Part shown: in pieces, positions 8,338 to 16,920 of the stretch
Layout: each line of letters starts with the position of its first letter
Position numbering within the stretch: position 1 is the first letter of the stretch
NCBI GenBank assembly: GCA_031292515.1
Contig: JARLGZ010000108.1
Coordinates: 50,936 to 114,935 of the forward strand
DNA: 64,000 nucleotides
Reading direction: 5' to 3'
Source: Puia sp.
GTDB taxonomy: Bacteria > Bacteroidota > Bacteroidia > Chitinophagales > Chitinophagaceae
Program-made: the position numbers and the translations under genes
The notes under the pieces: model-generated
Told to the model about the DNA's origin: nothing
The model's database searches: none
The model's input: only the letters and a program-made list of their open reading frames with translations

Positions 8338-10120
8338 AAATGATCCCCATCTTCTCCATCAGAAAGGATGCATTCCGGTTCCGCGCCACTCCCTGTTGCA
8401 AGCGGTAGTTGAAATGCAGTTCGCCGTCCTCGATGACGCTTTCGAAGCAATAATTGCTGACCGCCCCGGGCGCGTCTTTTTCCAGTACGCTCAGGCTTAG
8501 ATCGTGTGTCGCGAAAAGGGAGAGACAGTGATGCCTGAGCAGCTTGTAAATAAATTGCTCTGAACCATTTGTCTTGTCTTCGGAATTGGTCCCTCTCAGT
8601 ATTTCGTCGACCAGCACCAGCGAACCCTGTCCGCTCTGCAGGCGGTCGATGATCTGTCGCAGTTTTTTCAGCTCCGCCATAAAGTAAGAGGTATGTTCCT
8701 GCAAGGAATCGCTTACCCTTAGGGAAGTCAATACCTGCAGGGGTGTAAAAGAGAAGGATCCGGCACAGACGGGGGCGCCGCATTGGGCCAGCAGCAGGTT
8801 GACGCCGACCGTTCTGAGGAAAGTCGTTTTCCCGGACATATTCGACCCGGTCACCAGGATCAGCCGCTCATTTTTCCCCGCGGAAAAATCGTTCGGCACG
8901 CGGTCCCCGGCAGGGATCAGGGGATGCGCCATCTTTTCGGCTTCGATATGCAATTCCCTGTCCGCCGATGGCAGGGGATAGACATAGTCGGGGCTGTTAA
9001 AAGCAAATACCGAGAAAGAGTTCAGGCATTCGATATTGCCAACCAGTTCGATCCACGCGGGGAACCGCTTTTTGTAAGCCTCCTTCCATTTTTCCAGCGC
9101 GATGGTGCAATACAGGTGGTACAAAAAAAGATTGTTCAGAAAAAAACTTACCAGGAAATTTAAGCCCTGATCGAAAAAATTAGAGAGCCTTGCCAGGCTG
9201 CGGAAGGCCTGGCGGGCGGATGCTGTTTCGGCCTGCATGGCGCGCAGGATATCGGATTCCCCCGTATCCACGGTTGAGAATGCCCGCAGAATGGTCTGAT
9301 ATTGTTCCAGAATATCGTGTTTATGACTCAACTGTGCGTGCTGCTGACCGATATATCCCGCAAAAAGACCGGAGAGACCCCATCCGGCGAGGATTCCCGC
9401 GACAAGGGGGCTGTAGTTGCCGGTGACGGCCCACGCCAGCAGACTGCCGATATTATAAACGATAAGTATCCACCGGATGATAAGGACCCATTTCTTCCGG
9501 AGCAGGACAGGGGGAGCTTCCAGCCAGCCGGCCAGTCCATGCAGATTGCCTTTTCCCTCCCGGTTCAGCAGGCCTTGCGCGATGATCGACTGCCGGGCTT
9601 CCACCTGGCTGCTAAAAACCCGGATGGCATGCTGGTGCATTTTTATGTCATCCGGCGAAAGCAGGGTGTGTTGCAATCTTTGCGCCAATTGTTCCTTACC
9701 ATGATGGGTGGTCGTCCTGTTAAGGAGGTGAAAGAGGGAACGCGGACCAAAGATGTCCAGGTCGTCCAGGTAGCTTTCATGCGAGAGGAAAGCCGCGCCA
9801 TCCTCGAATTGATTTGGTTCATTTTTCAGAACGCCCAACTCATTGGTATTGATAAACAGCAGTTTCTCCAGGAGGGCCCTACGATCCCTGTATTGCAATG
9901 CAAGCAACACCAGTCCGGCGAAAGCGCCCAGGCAGAGTAAACCCGCCCAGAGAAGCCCCTGTGGGAACCCCTCTCTTACGAACCGGTACGCGAGGAAAGC
10001 AAGGATGCCGAAAGTCAGCAACCGCAGGCCTGCGATCAGGGCCTGTTTTTTTTGCACGGCACGTACCTGGCCGGTATAGAGAGCGATCTTTTCTTCATAA
10101 AATAAATGCAGAGGAGGCAT
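8336..10120 (-). CDS. membrane-anchored MutS-family ATPase
   Basis: The C-terminal 200 residues are a MutS ABC-type ATPase: Walker A GSNMSGKTTFLRT, a Q-loop region, the dimerisation segment SLQEHTSYFMAELKKL, Walker B LVLVDEILRGTNS, and the H-loop FATHDLSLS. The middle is the MutS lever/clamp helical region. The DNA-reading mismatch domain I and the C-terminal Smr nuclease of MutS2 are both absent. The N-terminal region has hydrophobic helices (LLTFGILAFLAYRFV and LLWAGLLCLGAFAGLVLLAL, and a second pair near residues 215-260), so it is probably anchored in the inner membrane. Known Bacteroidota homologues are simply called MutS-related; a role in mismatch repair is not supported. Length is 594 residues. 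The start at 10120 precedes a hairpin (10147-10175). Confidence 0.85.
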   Translation of the reverse strand: MPPLHLFYEEKIALYTGQVRAVQKKQALIAGLRLLTFGILAFLAYRFVREGFPQGLLWAGLLCLGAFAGLVLLALQYRDRRALLEKLLFINTNELGVLKNEPNQFEDGAAFLSHESYLDDLDIFGPRSLFHLLNRTTTHHGKEQLAQRLQHTLLSPDDIKMHQHAIRVFSSQVEARQSIIAQGLLNREGKGNLHGLAGWLEAPPVLLRKKWVLIIRWILIVYNIGSLLAWAVTGNYSPLVAGILAGWGLSGLFAGYIGQQHAQLSHKHDILEQYQTILRAFSTVDTGESDILRAMQAETASARQAFRSLARLSNFFDQGLNFLVSFFLNNLFLYHLYCTIALEKWKEAYKKRFPAWIELVGNIECLNSFSVFAFNSPDYVYPLPSADRELHIEAEKMAHPLIPAGDRVPNDFSAGKNERLILVTGSNMSGKTTFLRTVGVNLLLAQCGAPVCAGSFSFTPLQVLTSLRVSDSLQEHTSYFMAELKKLRQIIDRLQSGQGSLVLVDEILRGTNSEDKTNGSEQFIYKLLRHHCLSLFATHDLSLSVLEKDAPGAVSNYCFESVIEDGELHFNYRLQQGVARNRNASFLMEKMGII

Positions 10121-10146
10121 GGATCCCGTAGTTGCGTTAAATGAGA

Positions 10147-10175
10147 GAGGCCGACCCGGAAACCGGGGCAGCCTC
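10147..10175. other. imperfect GC hairpin between two minus-strand genes
   Basis: Arms GAGGC and CCCGG pair with CCGGGG and GCCTC around an AAA loop. It sits between the end of the small membrane protein gene (10216) and the start of the mutS-like gene (10120). The T-run on the minus strand is poor, so it could be a weak terminator or an attenuating structure. Confidence 0.4.
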
Positions 10176-10215
10176 GATATAGAACTTTATCAAAAATGTG
10201 TCGGTTACAGGCGCC

Positions 10216-10374
10216 TTACATAATATCCATCGCTTTCACAAAAAAGGTGGTCACAAAAGGCAAAATGAGGGTCAGGTACTCGAATCTTGCATTGATCGCA
10301 AAGATCAGGGCCGCCGTGGAAATAAAAAAAAGCAACCAATATATGCCAGTATTTTTCTTCTTTTCTTGTTCCAT
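10216..10374 (-). CDS. 52-aa small membrane protein
   Basis: An ATG on the minus strand at 10374 opens 52 codons to TAA at 10216-10218. The protein starts MEQEKKKNTGIYW (charged cytoplasmic head), has a hydrophobic helix LLFFISTAALIFAI, a short polar loop NARFEY, and a second hydrophobic stretch LTLILPFVTTFFVKAM. It is thus a two-helix hairpin membrane protein with positive-inside topology. The family is not recognised. It lies upstream of, and in the same direction as, the mutS-like gene (about 95 bp), so a shared transcript is possible. Support is composition and topology only; no homology search was possible. Confidence 0.6.
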   Translation of the reverse strand: MEQEKKKNTGIYWLLFFISTAALIFAINARFEYLTLILPFVTTFFVKAMDIM

Positions 10375-10557
10375 GTTAAAAATTTGCACGAAAATAGTTC
10401 AAAACGATTAATGAACCAAGATGAAAAATTTACCTTTGACACGCTTGCATCCGGCTCGCCTGTTTCCGGAAATTGACCGTCAGTTCGGCAACGAATGCCG
10501 GAAAGCTATTTTGATTTCCAGACGGAGACAGTCGTATGGCGTAAAAACAGTATATTA

Positions 10558-13257
10558 ATGAACCTACAGTTTTATCTGCGATTTCATACACAGCCAGGGC
10601 AATCCATATTCATTTCAGGAAATATCGATGCGTTGGGTAATGGGGATCCCGCCAAAGCGCTGGGGGCAGTTTATCTGGACAGTGAGTACTGGCAGGCTGC
10701 CGTCACGTTGAGCGGGCCTCCTGCCGAGCCTATCCGCTATCACTATATTATCAGGTACACCGATGGGGCCGTCCGGGAGGAATGGGGCGATGACCGTTCG
10801 GTGGATAGCATCCGCCCCGGATTGGAAGAGATCAGCGTCATCGACGCCTGGAATTTTCCCGGTGAATATGAGAATACATTTTATACATCCCCGTTCAGGG
10901 ACTTGCTGCTTCCGGGGCATGGGAAAAAAGGCAAGAGACATTTAGTAAAGGATTTTACGCATATTTTCCGGGTCAAGGCCCCCCTGTTGAAAAAGGATGA
11001 AGCGGTCTGTCTGACGGGCAGCGGGTCTGCACTGGGAGACTGGAACGAAGAGATGCCGGTCGTGATGGTTCCCGAAGGCAATTGGTGGACCTGCCGCCTT
11101 TCGATCCCCAAAGAGTCCTTTCCCGTCTTGTACAAATATGGTGTGTTTCATACAAAAAGCAAGAAGTTCCTGCTCTATGAGGAGGGGGAGAACAGGATGC
11201 TTCGGGGAGACGCGCAGGAGAAGAAAATCCATATCCTTCACGATGGGTTTATTCATCTTCCGAATAATACCTGGCATGGCGCCGGCGTATCCATTCCCGT
11301 TTTCAGCCTGCGCAGTAAGAAATCCTTTGGGGTAGGGGAATTTACCGATCTGAAGCTGCTGGTAGACTGGGCAAAAAAGACGGGCCTGAAACTCGTTCAG
11401 ATCCTGCCGGTCAACGATACGATGGGAACCCTCACCTGGCAAGACTCTTACCCATATGCGACCATCTCCTCGTTCGCCTTGCATCCTTTATACCTGGACC
11501 TCGGACAATGTGCCGGGAAAAAATATGCCGCTCTTATCAAACCTTTGCGCAAGAAGCAGAAGGAGCTTAATGAACTGCCGGAAGTAGACTATGAAGAGGT
11601 GATGCGAATAAAATTGTCGGTTATCCGGGAGTTATACGAATTACAAAAGGAAGAATTCACGCAGTCTGCCGGTTTCCAGGAGTTTTTTGAGGCGAATAGG
11701 CATTGGCTGGTCCCCTATGCGGCTTTTTGCAGTCTTCGGGATAAGAATGGCAGCTCCGATTTTACCACCTGGAAAACATACGGCAAATACGACGCGGAAG
11801 CGATCGGCAAGTATGTCTCCCGCAAAACCAGGAACTACGATTCGATCGCTTTGCAGTATTTTATACAATACCATCTGCATCTGCAACTCACAGCCGCTTC
11901 GGAGTATGCCCGTGAAGAGGGTATCGTTCTGAAAGGAGATATTCCCATCGGCATCTACCGTTACAGCTGCGATGCCTGGGTTGCGCCCGGGCTCTATCAC
12001 ATGGATTTTCAGGCAGGCGCTCCGCCGGATAATTTTGCGATCAAGGGGCAGAACTGGGGCTTCCCGACTTATAACTGGGACCAAATGGCCCGGGACGGCT
12101 ATTCCTGGTGGAAACAGCGTTTTGAGCAGATGAGCAAATACTTCGACGCCTTCCGGATAGACCATATCCTGGGTTTCTTCCGGATCTGGAGTATTCCCAT
12201 GGATGCCGTCGAAGGAATACTAGGATATTTTATGCCCGCCATTCCCGTTTACCGGGGCGAATTCAATGACAGGAATATCTGGTTCGACTATGATCGTTAT
12301 GCTCTTCCCCTGATCAACGATGCTGTCCTGTGGGAACTCTTTAACCACCAATCCGGTCTTGTAAAAGAACAATACCTCTATCAAAGGGGCGACGGCCAAT
12401 ACAGCCTGAAGGAGCCTTTCGATACCCAGCGGAAGGTGGAGGCTCATTTTGCAGAGCTGGAAAATTCGGATCTCAACAAATGGATCCGGCAAGGCCTGTT
12501 CGACCTGATCGCCAACCGCATCCTCTTTGAAGTAGAGGGCTCGGGCCAGCAGCAATTTCATTTCCGCATTTCCATGGATCAGACCTCTTCGTTTCGTTTT
12601 CTCGAATGGAATACCCGGCAACAGCTGCGGGAGCTGTATGTCGACTACTTCTACCGGCGCCAGGACGGTTTCTGGCAGGAGCAGGCCATGCAGAAATTGC
12701 CTGCGTTGAAAAGAGCTACCCATATGCTGGTCTGCGGAGAAGACCTCGGCATGGTGCCGGCCTGCGTGCCCGACACCATGAAACAGCTGGGAATCCTTAG
12801 CCTGGAAGTCCAACGTATGCCAAAGGATCCGGGCCAAACCTTCTCGCATCCGGCATCCGCCCCTTATCTTTCCGTTATCACACCCTCTACACACGATATG
12901 AGCACGATCCGTGGCTGGTGGGAGGAAGACCGATCGGTCACACAACAGTTTTTTAACCGGGAACTCGGGCAATGGGGAGAAGCGCCCTATTTCTGCGAGC
13001 CCTGGGTAAATAAAGCCATCGTACTGCAACACCTTCATTCCCCTGCCATGTGGTGTATCTTTCAGCTGCAGGATATCATGGGCATGAGCGAACATTTCCG
13101 TCGGGAGAACCCGCATGACGAGCGGATCAACGTACCAGCCGATGTTCACCACTATTGGCGATACCGTATGCACATAACCCTGGAAGAATTGAACGGGCAA
13201 AAGCGTTTTAACGAGGAGCTGAGAAAATATGTGGAAGCCAGCGGAAGAGGGGAATAG
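10558..13257 (+). CDS. malQ: 4-alpha-glucanotransferase (amylomaltase) with two CBM20 domains
   Basis: Disproportionating enzyme that transfers alpha-1,4-glucan chains in maltodextrin and glycogen metabolism. Two starch-binding CBM20-type modules come first (about residues 1-105, LQFYLRFHTQPGQSIFISGN, and about 130-240, HIFRVKAPLLKKDEAVCLTGSG). The GH77 barrel follows. Catalytic signatures are FDAFRIDHILGFFRIW (nucleophile Asp), VCGEDLGMVP (acid/base Glu) and TPSTHDMSTIRGWW (third Asp). There is no signal peptide, so it is cytosolic. I choose the ATG at 10558 (MNLQFYLRF), where domain homology begins; the frame is open from 10495. A TACCTTTG box at 10431-10438 may be its promoter. The large N-terminal extension is the usual Bacteroidota architecture. 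Confidence 0.95.
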   Translation: MNLQFYLRFHTQPGQSIFISGNIDALGNGDPAKALGAVYLDSEYWQAAVTLSGPPAEPIRYHYIIRYTDGAVREEWGDDRSVDSIRPGLEEISVIDAWNFPGEYENTFYTSPFRDLLLPGHGKKGKRHLVKDFTHIFRVKAPLLKKDEAVCLTGSGSALGDWNEEMPVVMVPEGNWWTCRLSIPKESFPVLYKYGVFHTKSKKFLLYEEGENRMLRGDAQEKKIHILHDGFIHLPNNTWHGAGVSIPVFSLRSKKSFGVGEFTDLKLLVDWAKKTGLKLVQILPVNDTMGTLTWQDSYPYATISSFALHPLYLDLGQCAGKKYAALIKPLRKKQKELNELPEVDYEEVMRIKLSVIRELYELQKEEFTQSAGFQEFFEANRHWLVPYAAFCSLRDKNGSSDFTTWKTYGKYDAEAIGKYVSRKTRNYDSIALQYFIQYHLHLQLTAASEYAREEGIVLKGDIPIGIYRYSCDAWVAPGLYHMDFQAGAPPDNFAIKGQNWGFPTYNWDQMARDGYSWWKQRFEQMSKYFDAFRIDHILGFFRIWSIPMDAVEGILGYFMPAIPVYRGEFNDRNIWFDYDRYALPLINDAVLWELFNHQSGLVKEQYLYQRGDGQYSLKEPFDTQRKVEAHFAELENSDLNKWIRQGLFDLIANRILFEVEGSGQQQFHFRISMDQTSSFRFLEWNTRQQLRELYVDYFYRRQDGFWQEQAMQKLPALKRATHMLVCGEDLGMVPACVPDTMKQLGILSLEVQRMPKDPGQTFSHPASAPYLSVITPSTHDMSTIRGWWEEDRSVTQQFFNRELGQWGEAPYFCEPWVNKAIVLQHLHSPAMWCIFQLQDIMGMSEHFRRENPHDERINVPADVHHYWRYRMHITLEELNGQKRFNEELRKYVEASGRGE

Positions 13258-13325
13258 TGAGTGGTGAGTAGTCAGTAGTGAGTGGTTAGTAGTCAGTGGT
13301 TAGTATTGAGTAGTTCAGTGGTGAT
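13255..13325. repeat. 21-bp tandem repeat starting at the malQ stop codon
   Basis: A 21-bp unit beginning TAGTGAGTGG occupies 13255-13275 and recurs at 13276-13296 with one mismatch; partial copies continue to about 13325. The first three bases are the malQ stop codon. The word AGTGAGTGGTGAG is shared, inverted, with 3691-3703. Confidence 0.8.
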
Positions 13326-13367
13326 TGAACAAAACGACTGTAACGCAAAAATCAATTTCGGCGATCC

Positions 13368-14420
13368 ATGAAGTGCAATTATTATTCGTATAACCTGGCG
13401 TTCAAACACCCGTTTACCATTTCAAGAGGGACCAAGACCCACCAGCCGACGCTCGTGGTGGAATTGGAACTGGGAGGGATCAAAGGGTATGGGGAAGCGC
13501 CTGCGATCAGCTACTACAATATTCCGGTCGGGAAAATGATTGAAGACCTCGAACAGAAGAAAGGTTTTGTGGAGAAATTTGCCTTCACGGAACCGGAGCG
13601 TTACTGGCACTATCTCCATCATTTGTTTCCCGCCAATCCCTTTCTCGTTTGCGCCCTGGATATCGCAGCCTGGGACTTATATGGTAAAATACGTAATAAA
13701 CCGCTGTATGAGCTCTGGAAGCTCGATCCGAAGAAGGGGCCGATGACCGATTATACCATCGGCATCGACACCGTCGGCAAGATGGTCGAAAAAATGGAGG
13801 AAATGCCCTGGCCGATCTATAAGATTAAGCTCGGTACTCCCGAAGATATCGCTATCGTAAAGGCGCTTCGTAAGCACACGGACGCTGTCCTGCGCGTCGA
13901 TGCCAATGCGGGCTGGACGGTCGGGGAAGCCCTGGAAAAGATCCCCTTGCTGAAAGAGCTGGGGGTGGAATTCATCGAACAGCCGCTTGCGAAGGAAGAT
14001 TGGGAAGGCATGAAGGTATTGCATGAGCAGTCTCCTTTAAGCCTGATCGCCGATGAATCCTGTGTCCGGGAAGAAGATACGGAAAAGTGCAGGGGCTATT
14101 TTCACGGGATCAATATCAAACTCACTAAATGCAGCGGGCTTACCCCTGCCCGGAGAATGATCGCCAGGGCCAGGCAATTAGGGATGAGCGTGATGGTTGG
14201 GAGCATGAACGAGAGTACCATTGGAAGCGCCGCGATCGCCCATCTTCTTCCGGAACTCGACTATGTCGATCTGGATGGCCCCCTGTTGCTGAAGGAGGAT
14301 CTGGCAACAGGTCTTTCGTTCGACCGGGGAAGGATCCGTCTCTCCGGAGGTCCCGGGCTGGGTATCGTGCTGGCTCCCGGGATCATCCCTTCGCCGGGAG
14401 CAAAGGATCTCCCCGAATAA
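13368..14420 (+). CDS. enolase-superfamily dipeptide epimerase (L-Ala-D/L-Glu epimerase type)
   Basis: Mandelate racemase/muconate lactonising fold: a capping N-terminal domain (about 1-115, with the 20s-loop LAFKHPFTISRGTKTHQP) and a TIM barrel. The catalytic lysine pair is in YKIKLGTPED, metal ligands are Asp in RVDANAGW, Glu in FIEQPLAKEDW and Asp in IADESC, and the opposite-face lysine is in NIKLTKCSG. This pattern and the closing MVGSMNESTIGSAA fit dipeptide epimerases that act on L-Ala-D-Glu from murein turnover; exact dipeptide specificity cannot be read from sequence. It is cytosolic, 350 residues. It is followed by a LacI-type regulator but probably belongs to peptidoglycan recycling rather than to galactose use. 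Confidence 0.85.
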   Translation: MKCNYYSYNLAFKHPFTISRGTKTHQPTLVVELELGGIKGYGEAPAISYYNIPVGKMIEDLEQKKGFVEKFAFTEPERYWHYLHHLFPANPFLVCALDIAAWDLYGKIRNKPLYELWKLDPKKGPMTDYTIGIDTVGKMVEKMEEMPWPIYKIKLGTPEDIAIVKALRKHTDAVLRVDANAGWTVGEALEKIPLLKELGVEFIEQPLAKEDWEGMKVLHEQSPLSLIADESCVREEDTEKCRGYFHGINIKLTKCSGLTPARRMIARARQLGMSVMVGSMNESTIGSAAIAHLLPELDYVDLDGPLLLKEDLATGLSFDRGRIRLSGGPGLGIVLAPGIIPSPGAKDLPE

Positions 14421-14487
14421 GATCATTTTTGGATTTTCCTGTCAATAAAAATTGTGCAACCAAAAAAAGGCCCTAATTTCCATTATC

Positions 14488-14503
14488 ACGTAATCGATTG
14501 CAT
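14488..14503. promoter_or_regulatory. candidate LacI-family operator
   Basis: ACGTAATCGATTGCAT is a near-palindrome centred on AATCGATT with the central CG typical of LacI/PurR/CcpA operators (form ACGnAAnCGnTTGCnT). It lies just upstream of the TTG start of the LacI-type gene, so autoregulation is the simplest reading. No second copy was seen before galK. Confidence 0.5.
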
Positions 14504-14505
14504 CG

Positions 14506-15543
14506 TTGAACTACAAAGTCACCATTGCCGACATTGCCAAAGAGTTAAATATTACGCCTGCCACGGTCTCCCGGGCGCTTAGTAATCACCCCGCTATCAG
14601 TGAAAAGACAAAGAAATCCGTACTTCAGACCGCAAAAAAGCTGAACTACAAACGGAACAGGATCGCGTCCTCCCTCCGTTCCGGGAAATCGCATGTCATC
14701 GGGGTGCTCATCCCCAGTGCCGAGATCAGTTTTTTTGGCTCCATCGTGCATGGTATTGAAAGCATGGCCAATTTGAACGGGTATACCGTGCTCATCTATC
14801 AATCCAACGAGACCCGTGATTTCGAAGTAAAAGGGATAGAAACCTTTTTAGGGGCAAGGGTGGATGGTATCCTTGCTTCCATCTCCAAAGAGACCCGTGA
14901 TTATTCTCATTTCATAGACATCCGTGACAGGGGCATCCCGCTGGTGTTCTTCGACCGTGTCAAAGAAGAGCTGGGTATTCCCAGTGTCGTCGTCGATGAC
15001 TACGAGGGAGCCTATGCGGCTACGACCCACCTCATCTGCCAGGGGTATACGCGCGTCGCACACATCGCTGGCCAGGATCATATAAAGATCTTCAGCGATC
15101 GTCTGAAGGGATACCGGGCCGCCCTGGAGGCTCATAATATCCCCTTCGATGAGACCCTGGTTTATCAGCAAGGCCGGGTGCCGATCGAATCGGGCCGGGA
15201 AGCGACCCGTCATTTTCTTGCGATGAAAAAGCCCCCCGATGCTATCTTTGCCGTAGACGATTTTACCGCATTGGGCGTGATCAAGCAATTAAAGGAAGAG
15301 AACATCGAAATACCGCTGGACTTTGGCATAGTAGGATTCGGAAATGAAATGTTCGGGGAACATATTTCGCCCGGCCTATCCACCGTAGACCAGCAGACCG
15401 TGTTAATGGGAAAAGAGTCTTTCACCCTGCTGATGGACCTGATACAAAGTAAGGAGGGCGAAGAAATAAAAAGAGATAAAATTACGCTGGCGCCCCATCC
15501 CATTTTCCGGAATTCCTCAAAGCGGAACCTGGATGCCGGCTAA
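14506..15543 (+). CDS. LacI-family transcriptional regulator
   Basis: DNA-binding repressor or activator of about 345 residues. The N-terminal LacI helix-turn-helix with hinge is clear (VTIADIAKELNITPATVSRAL, then the hinge near KLNYKRNRIASSLR). The rest is a periplasmic-binding-protein-like effector domain (IGVLIPSAEISFFGSIVHGIE, FDRV, DDYEGAYAATTHLI, HIAGQ, AVDDFTALGV, GFGNE). The start is a TTG at 14506, since an in-frame stop (TAA, 14491-14493) lies just upstream. An operator-like palindrome sits at 14488-14503. It is followed by galK and galM in the same direction, which suggests control of galactose or related sugar genes. The effector is unknown. Confidence 0.9.
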   Translation: MNYKVTIADIAKELNITPATVSRALSNHPAISEKTKKSVLQTAKKLNYKRNRIASSLRSGKSHVIGVLIPSAEISFFGSIVHGIESMANLNGYTVLIYQSNETRDFEVKGIETFLGARVDGILASISKETRDYSHFIDIRDRGIPLVFFDRVKEELGIPSVVVDDYEGAYAATTHLICQGYTRVAHIAGQDHIKIFSDRLKGYRAALEAHNIPFDETLVYQQGRVPIESGREATRHFLAMKKPPDAIFAVDDFTALGVIKQLKEENIEIPLDFGIVGFGNEMFGEHISPGLSTVDQQTVLMGKESFTLLMDLIQSKEGEEIKRDKITLAPHPIFRNSSKRNLDAG

Positions 15544-15671
15544 AAAGAGATATCCGGGATCATCCGGGCCAACGAACGCTTGACGAAACTAAATTACTGG
15601 CAATGAGCGGCTTTTAGAGGAAACTTAATAATTAAAGTGAATTAAAGATAACAGAAACAGACTTTCTCACT

Positions 15672-16850
15672 ATGGTTTTATCAACAACTGGTAGCACAGA
15701 CCTCGTCCTGCAGATCACAGATAAATTCAAAGACATCTTTGGAACAACGCCTATCGTGGTCCGTTCGCCCGGACGTGTCAATCTGATCGGAGAGCATACG
15801 GACTATAATCAGGGATTCGTCCTGCCGGCAGCCGTTAACAAAGCGATCTATATGGCGGTTGACCGTCGTAAGGACAATGAACTGCATTTTGTGGCGCTGG
15901 ACCTGAACCTTAGCTACAAGGGAAACCTCGACCGGCTGGTCTCATCCCCGATGCACTGGCCGGATTATCTCCTGGGCGTCATACAGCAGCTCCAACTGCT
16001 GGGGTATTCCCCGGGGGGATTCAACTGCGTCTTCGGCGGGGATATTCCCTCCGGCGCCGGGATGAGTTCTTCCGCGGCGCTGGAGTGTGCGACGGCCTTT
16101 GCGATGAACGAGCTGTTTGGCTTTCAACTCGATCTTCTTACGATGGTAAAGCTTTCGCAGAAGGCTGAAAACGTCTTCGTGGGAGTACAATGCGGAATCA
16201 TGGATCAGTTCGCCAGCATGTTCGGCAGGAAGAACCATGTCATCCGGTTGGACTGTCAGTCTCTGGAATACGAATATTATCCTTTCAATACCGATGGCGT
16301 CCGCATTGTTCTGCTGGATACCGGTGTCAAACACTCCCTGGCTTCTTCCGAATATAATACACGCCGGCGGCAGTGTGAGGCAGGGGTCAGCCTGGTGAGA
16401 AAGCATCATCCCGGCGTGGAGAGTCTTCGGGATGTTACCCTGGCCATGTTAGCCGAATATGTCGCGCCTGTGGATCCGCTGGTGAACCGGCGATGCGAAT
16501 TTGTGGTGGAGGAGAATGCCCGCCTGCTGGCGGCTACGGCCGACCTGCAGCGAGGAGATATCTCCGCCTTCGGCCGGAAAATGTTTGCCACGCACGAGGG
16601 GCTGAGCCGGAAATATGAGGTGAGCTGCCCCGAACTGGATTACCTGGTGCAACAGGTCCAGGGGGATCCGGCCGTCCTCGGCGCCCGCATGATGGGGGGT
16701 GGTTTTGGAGGATGCACGATCAACCTGGTAAGAGAAGAGGCCGTCGATGCGCTTGTGGAAAGGGTTGCGCCTGCCTACCAGGCCGCTATGAACCTGGAAT
16801 TGAAGGTCTATATCGGGCAGATAGAGAACGGGACCTCCCGGGAAGCATAA
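15672..16850 (+). CDS. galK: galactokinase
   Basis: GHMP kinase that phosphorylates alpha-D-galactose to galactose-1-phosphate in the Leloir pathway. Signatures: the galactokinase motif RVNLIGEHTDYNQGFVLP near residue 35, the GHMP ATP loop IPSGAGMSSSAALE, the catalytic Asp in CGIMDQFASMFG, and the third GHMP motif MMGGGFGGCTINLV near the C-terminus. The length of 392 residues is usual. It is cytosolic. It lies 128 bp downstream of a LacI-type regulator and 70 bp upstream of galM, forming a likely galKM transcript. No galT or galE is in this window. Confidence 0.96.
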   Translation: MVLSTTGSTDLVLQITDKFKDIFGTTPIVVRSPGRVNLIGEHTDYNQGFVLPAAVNKAIYMAVDRRKDNELHFVALDLNLSYKGNLDRLVSSPMHWPDYLLGVIQQLQLLGYSPGGFNCVFGGDIPSGAGMSSSAALECATAFAMNELFGFQLDLLTMVKLSQKAENVFVGVQCGIMDQFASMFGRKNHVIRLDCQSLEYEYYPFNTDGVRIVLLDTGVKHSLASSEYNTRRRQCEAGVSLVRKHHPGVESLRDVTLAMLAEYVAPVDPLVNRRCEFVVEENARLLAATADLQRGDISAFGRKMFATHEGLSRKYEVSCPELDYLVQQVQGDPAVLGARMMGGGFGGCTINLVREEAVDALVERVAPAYQAAMNLELKVYIGQIENGTSREA

Positions 16851-16920
16851 ACCAAACCACAGACCCAAAACCTGTGATGCATCCTCCCGGCGTTACGGGG
16901 AAAAAAATAAATATTGCTAT

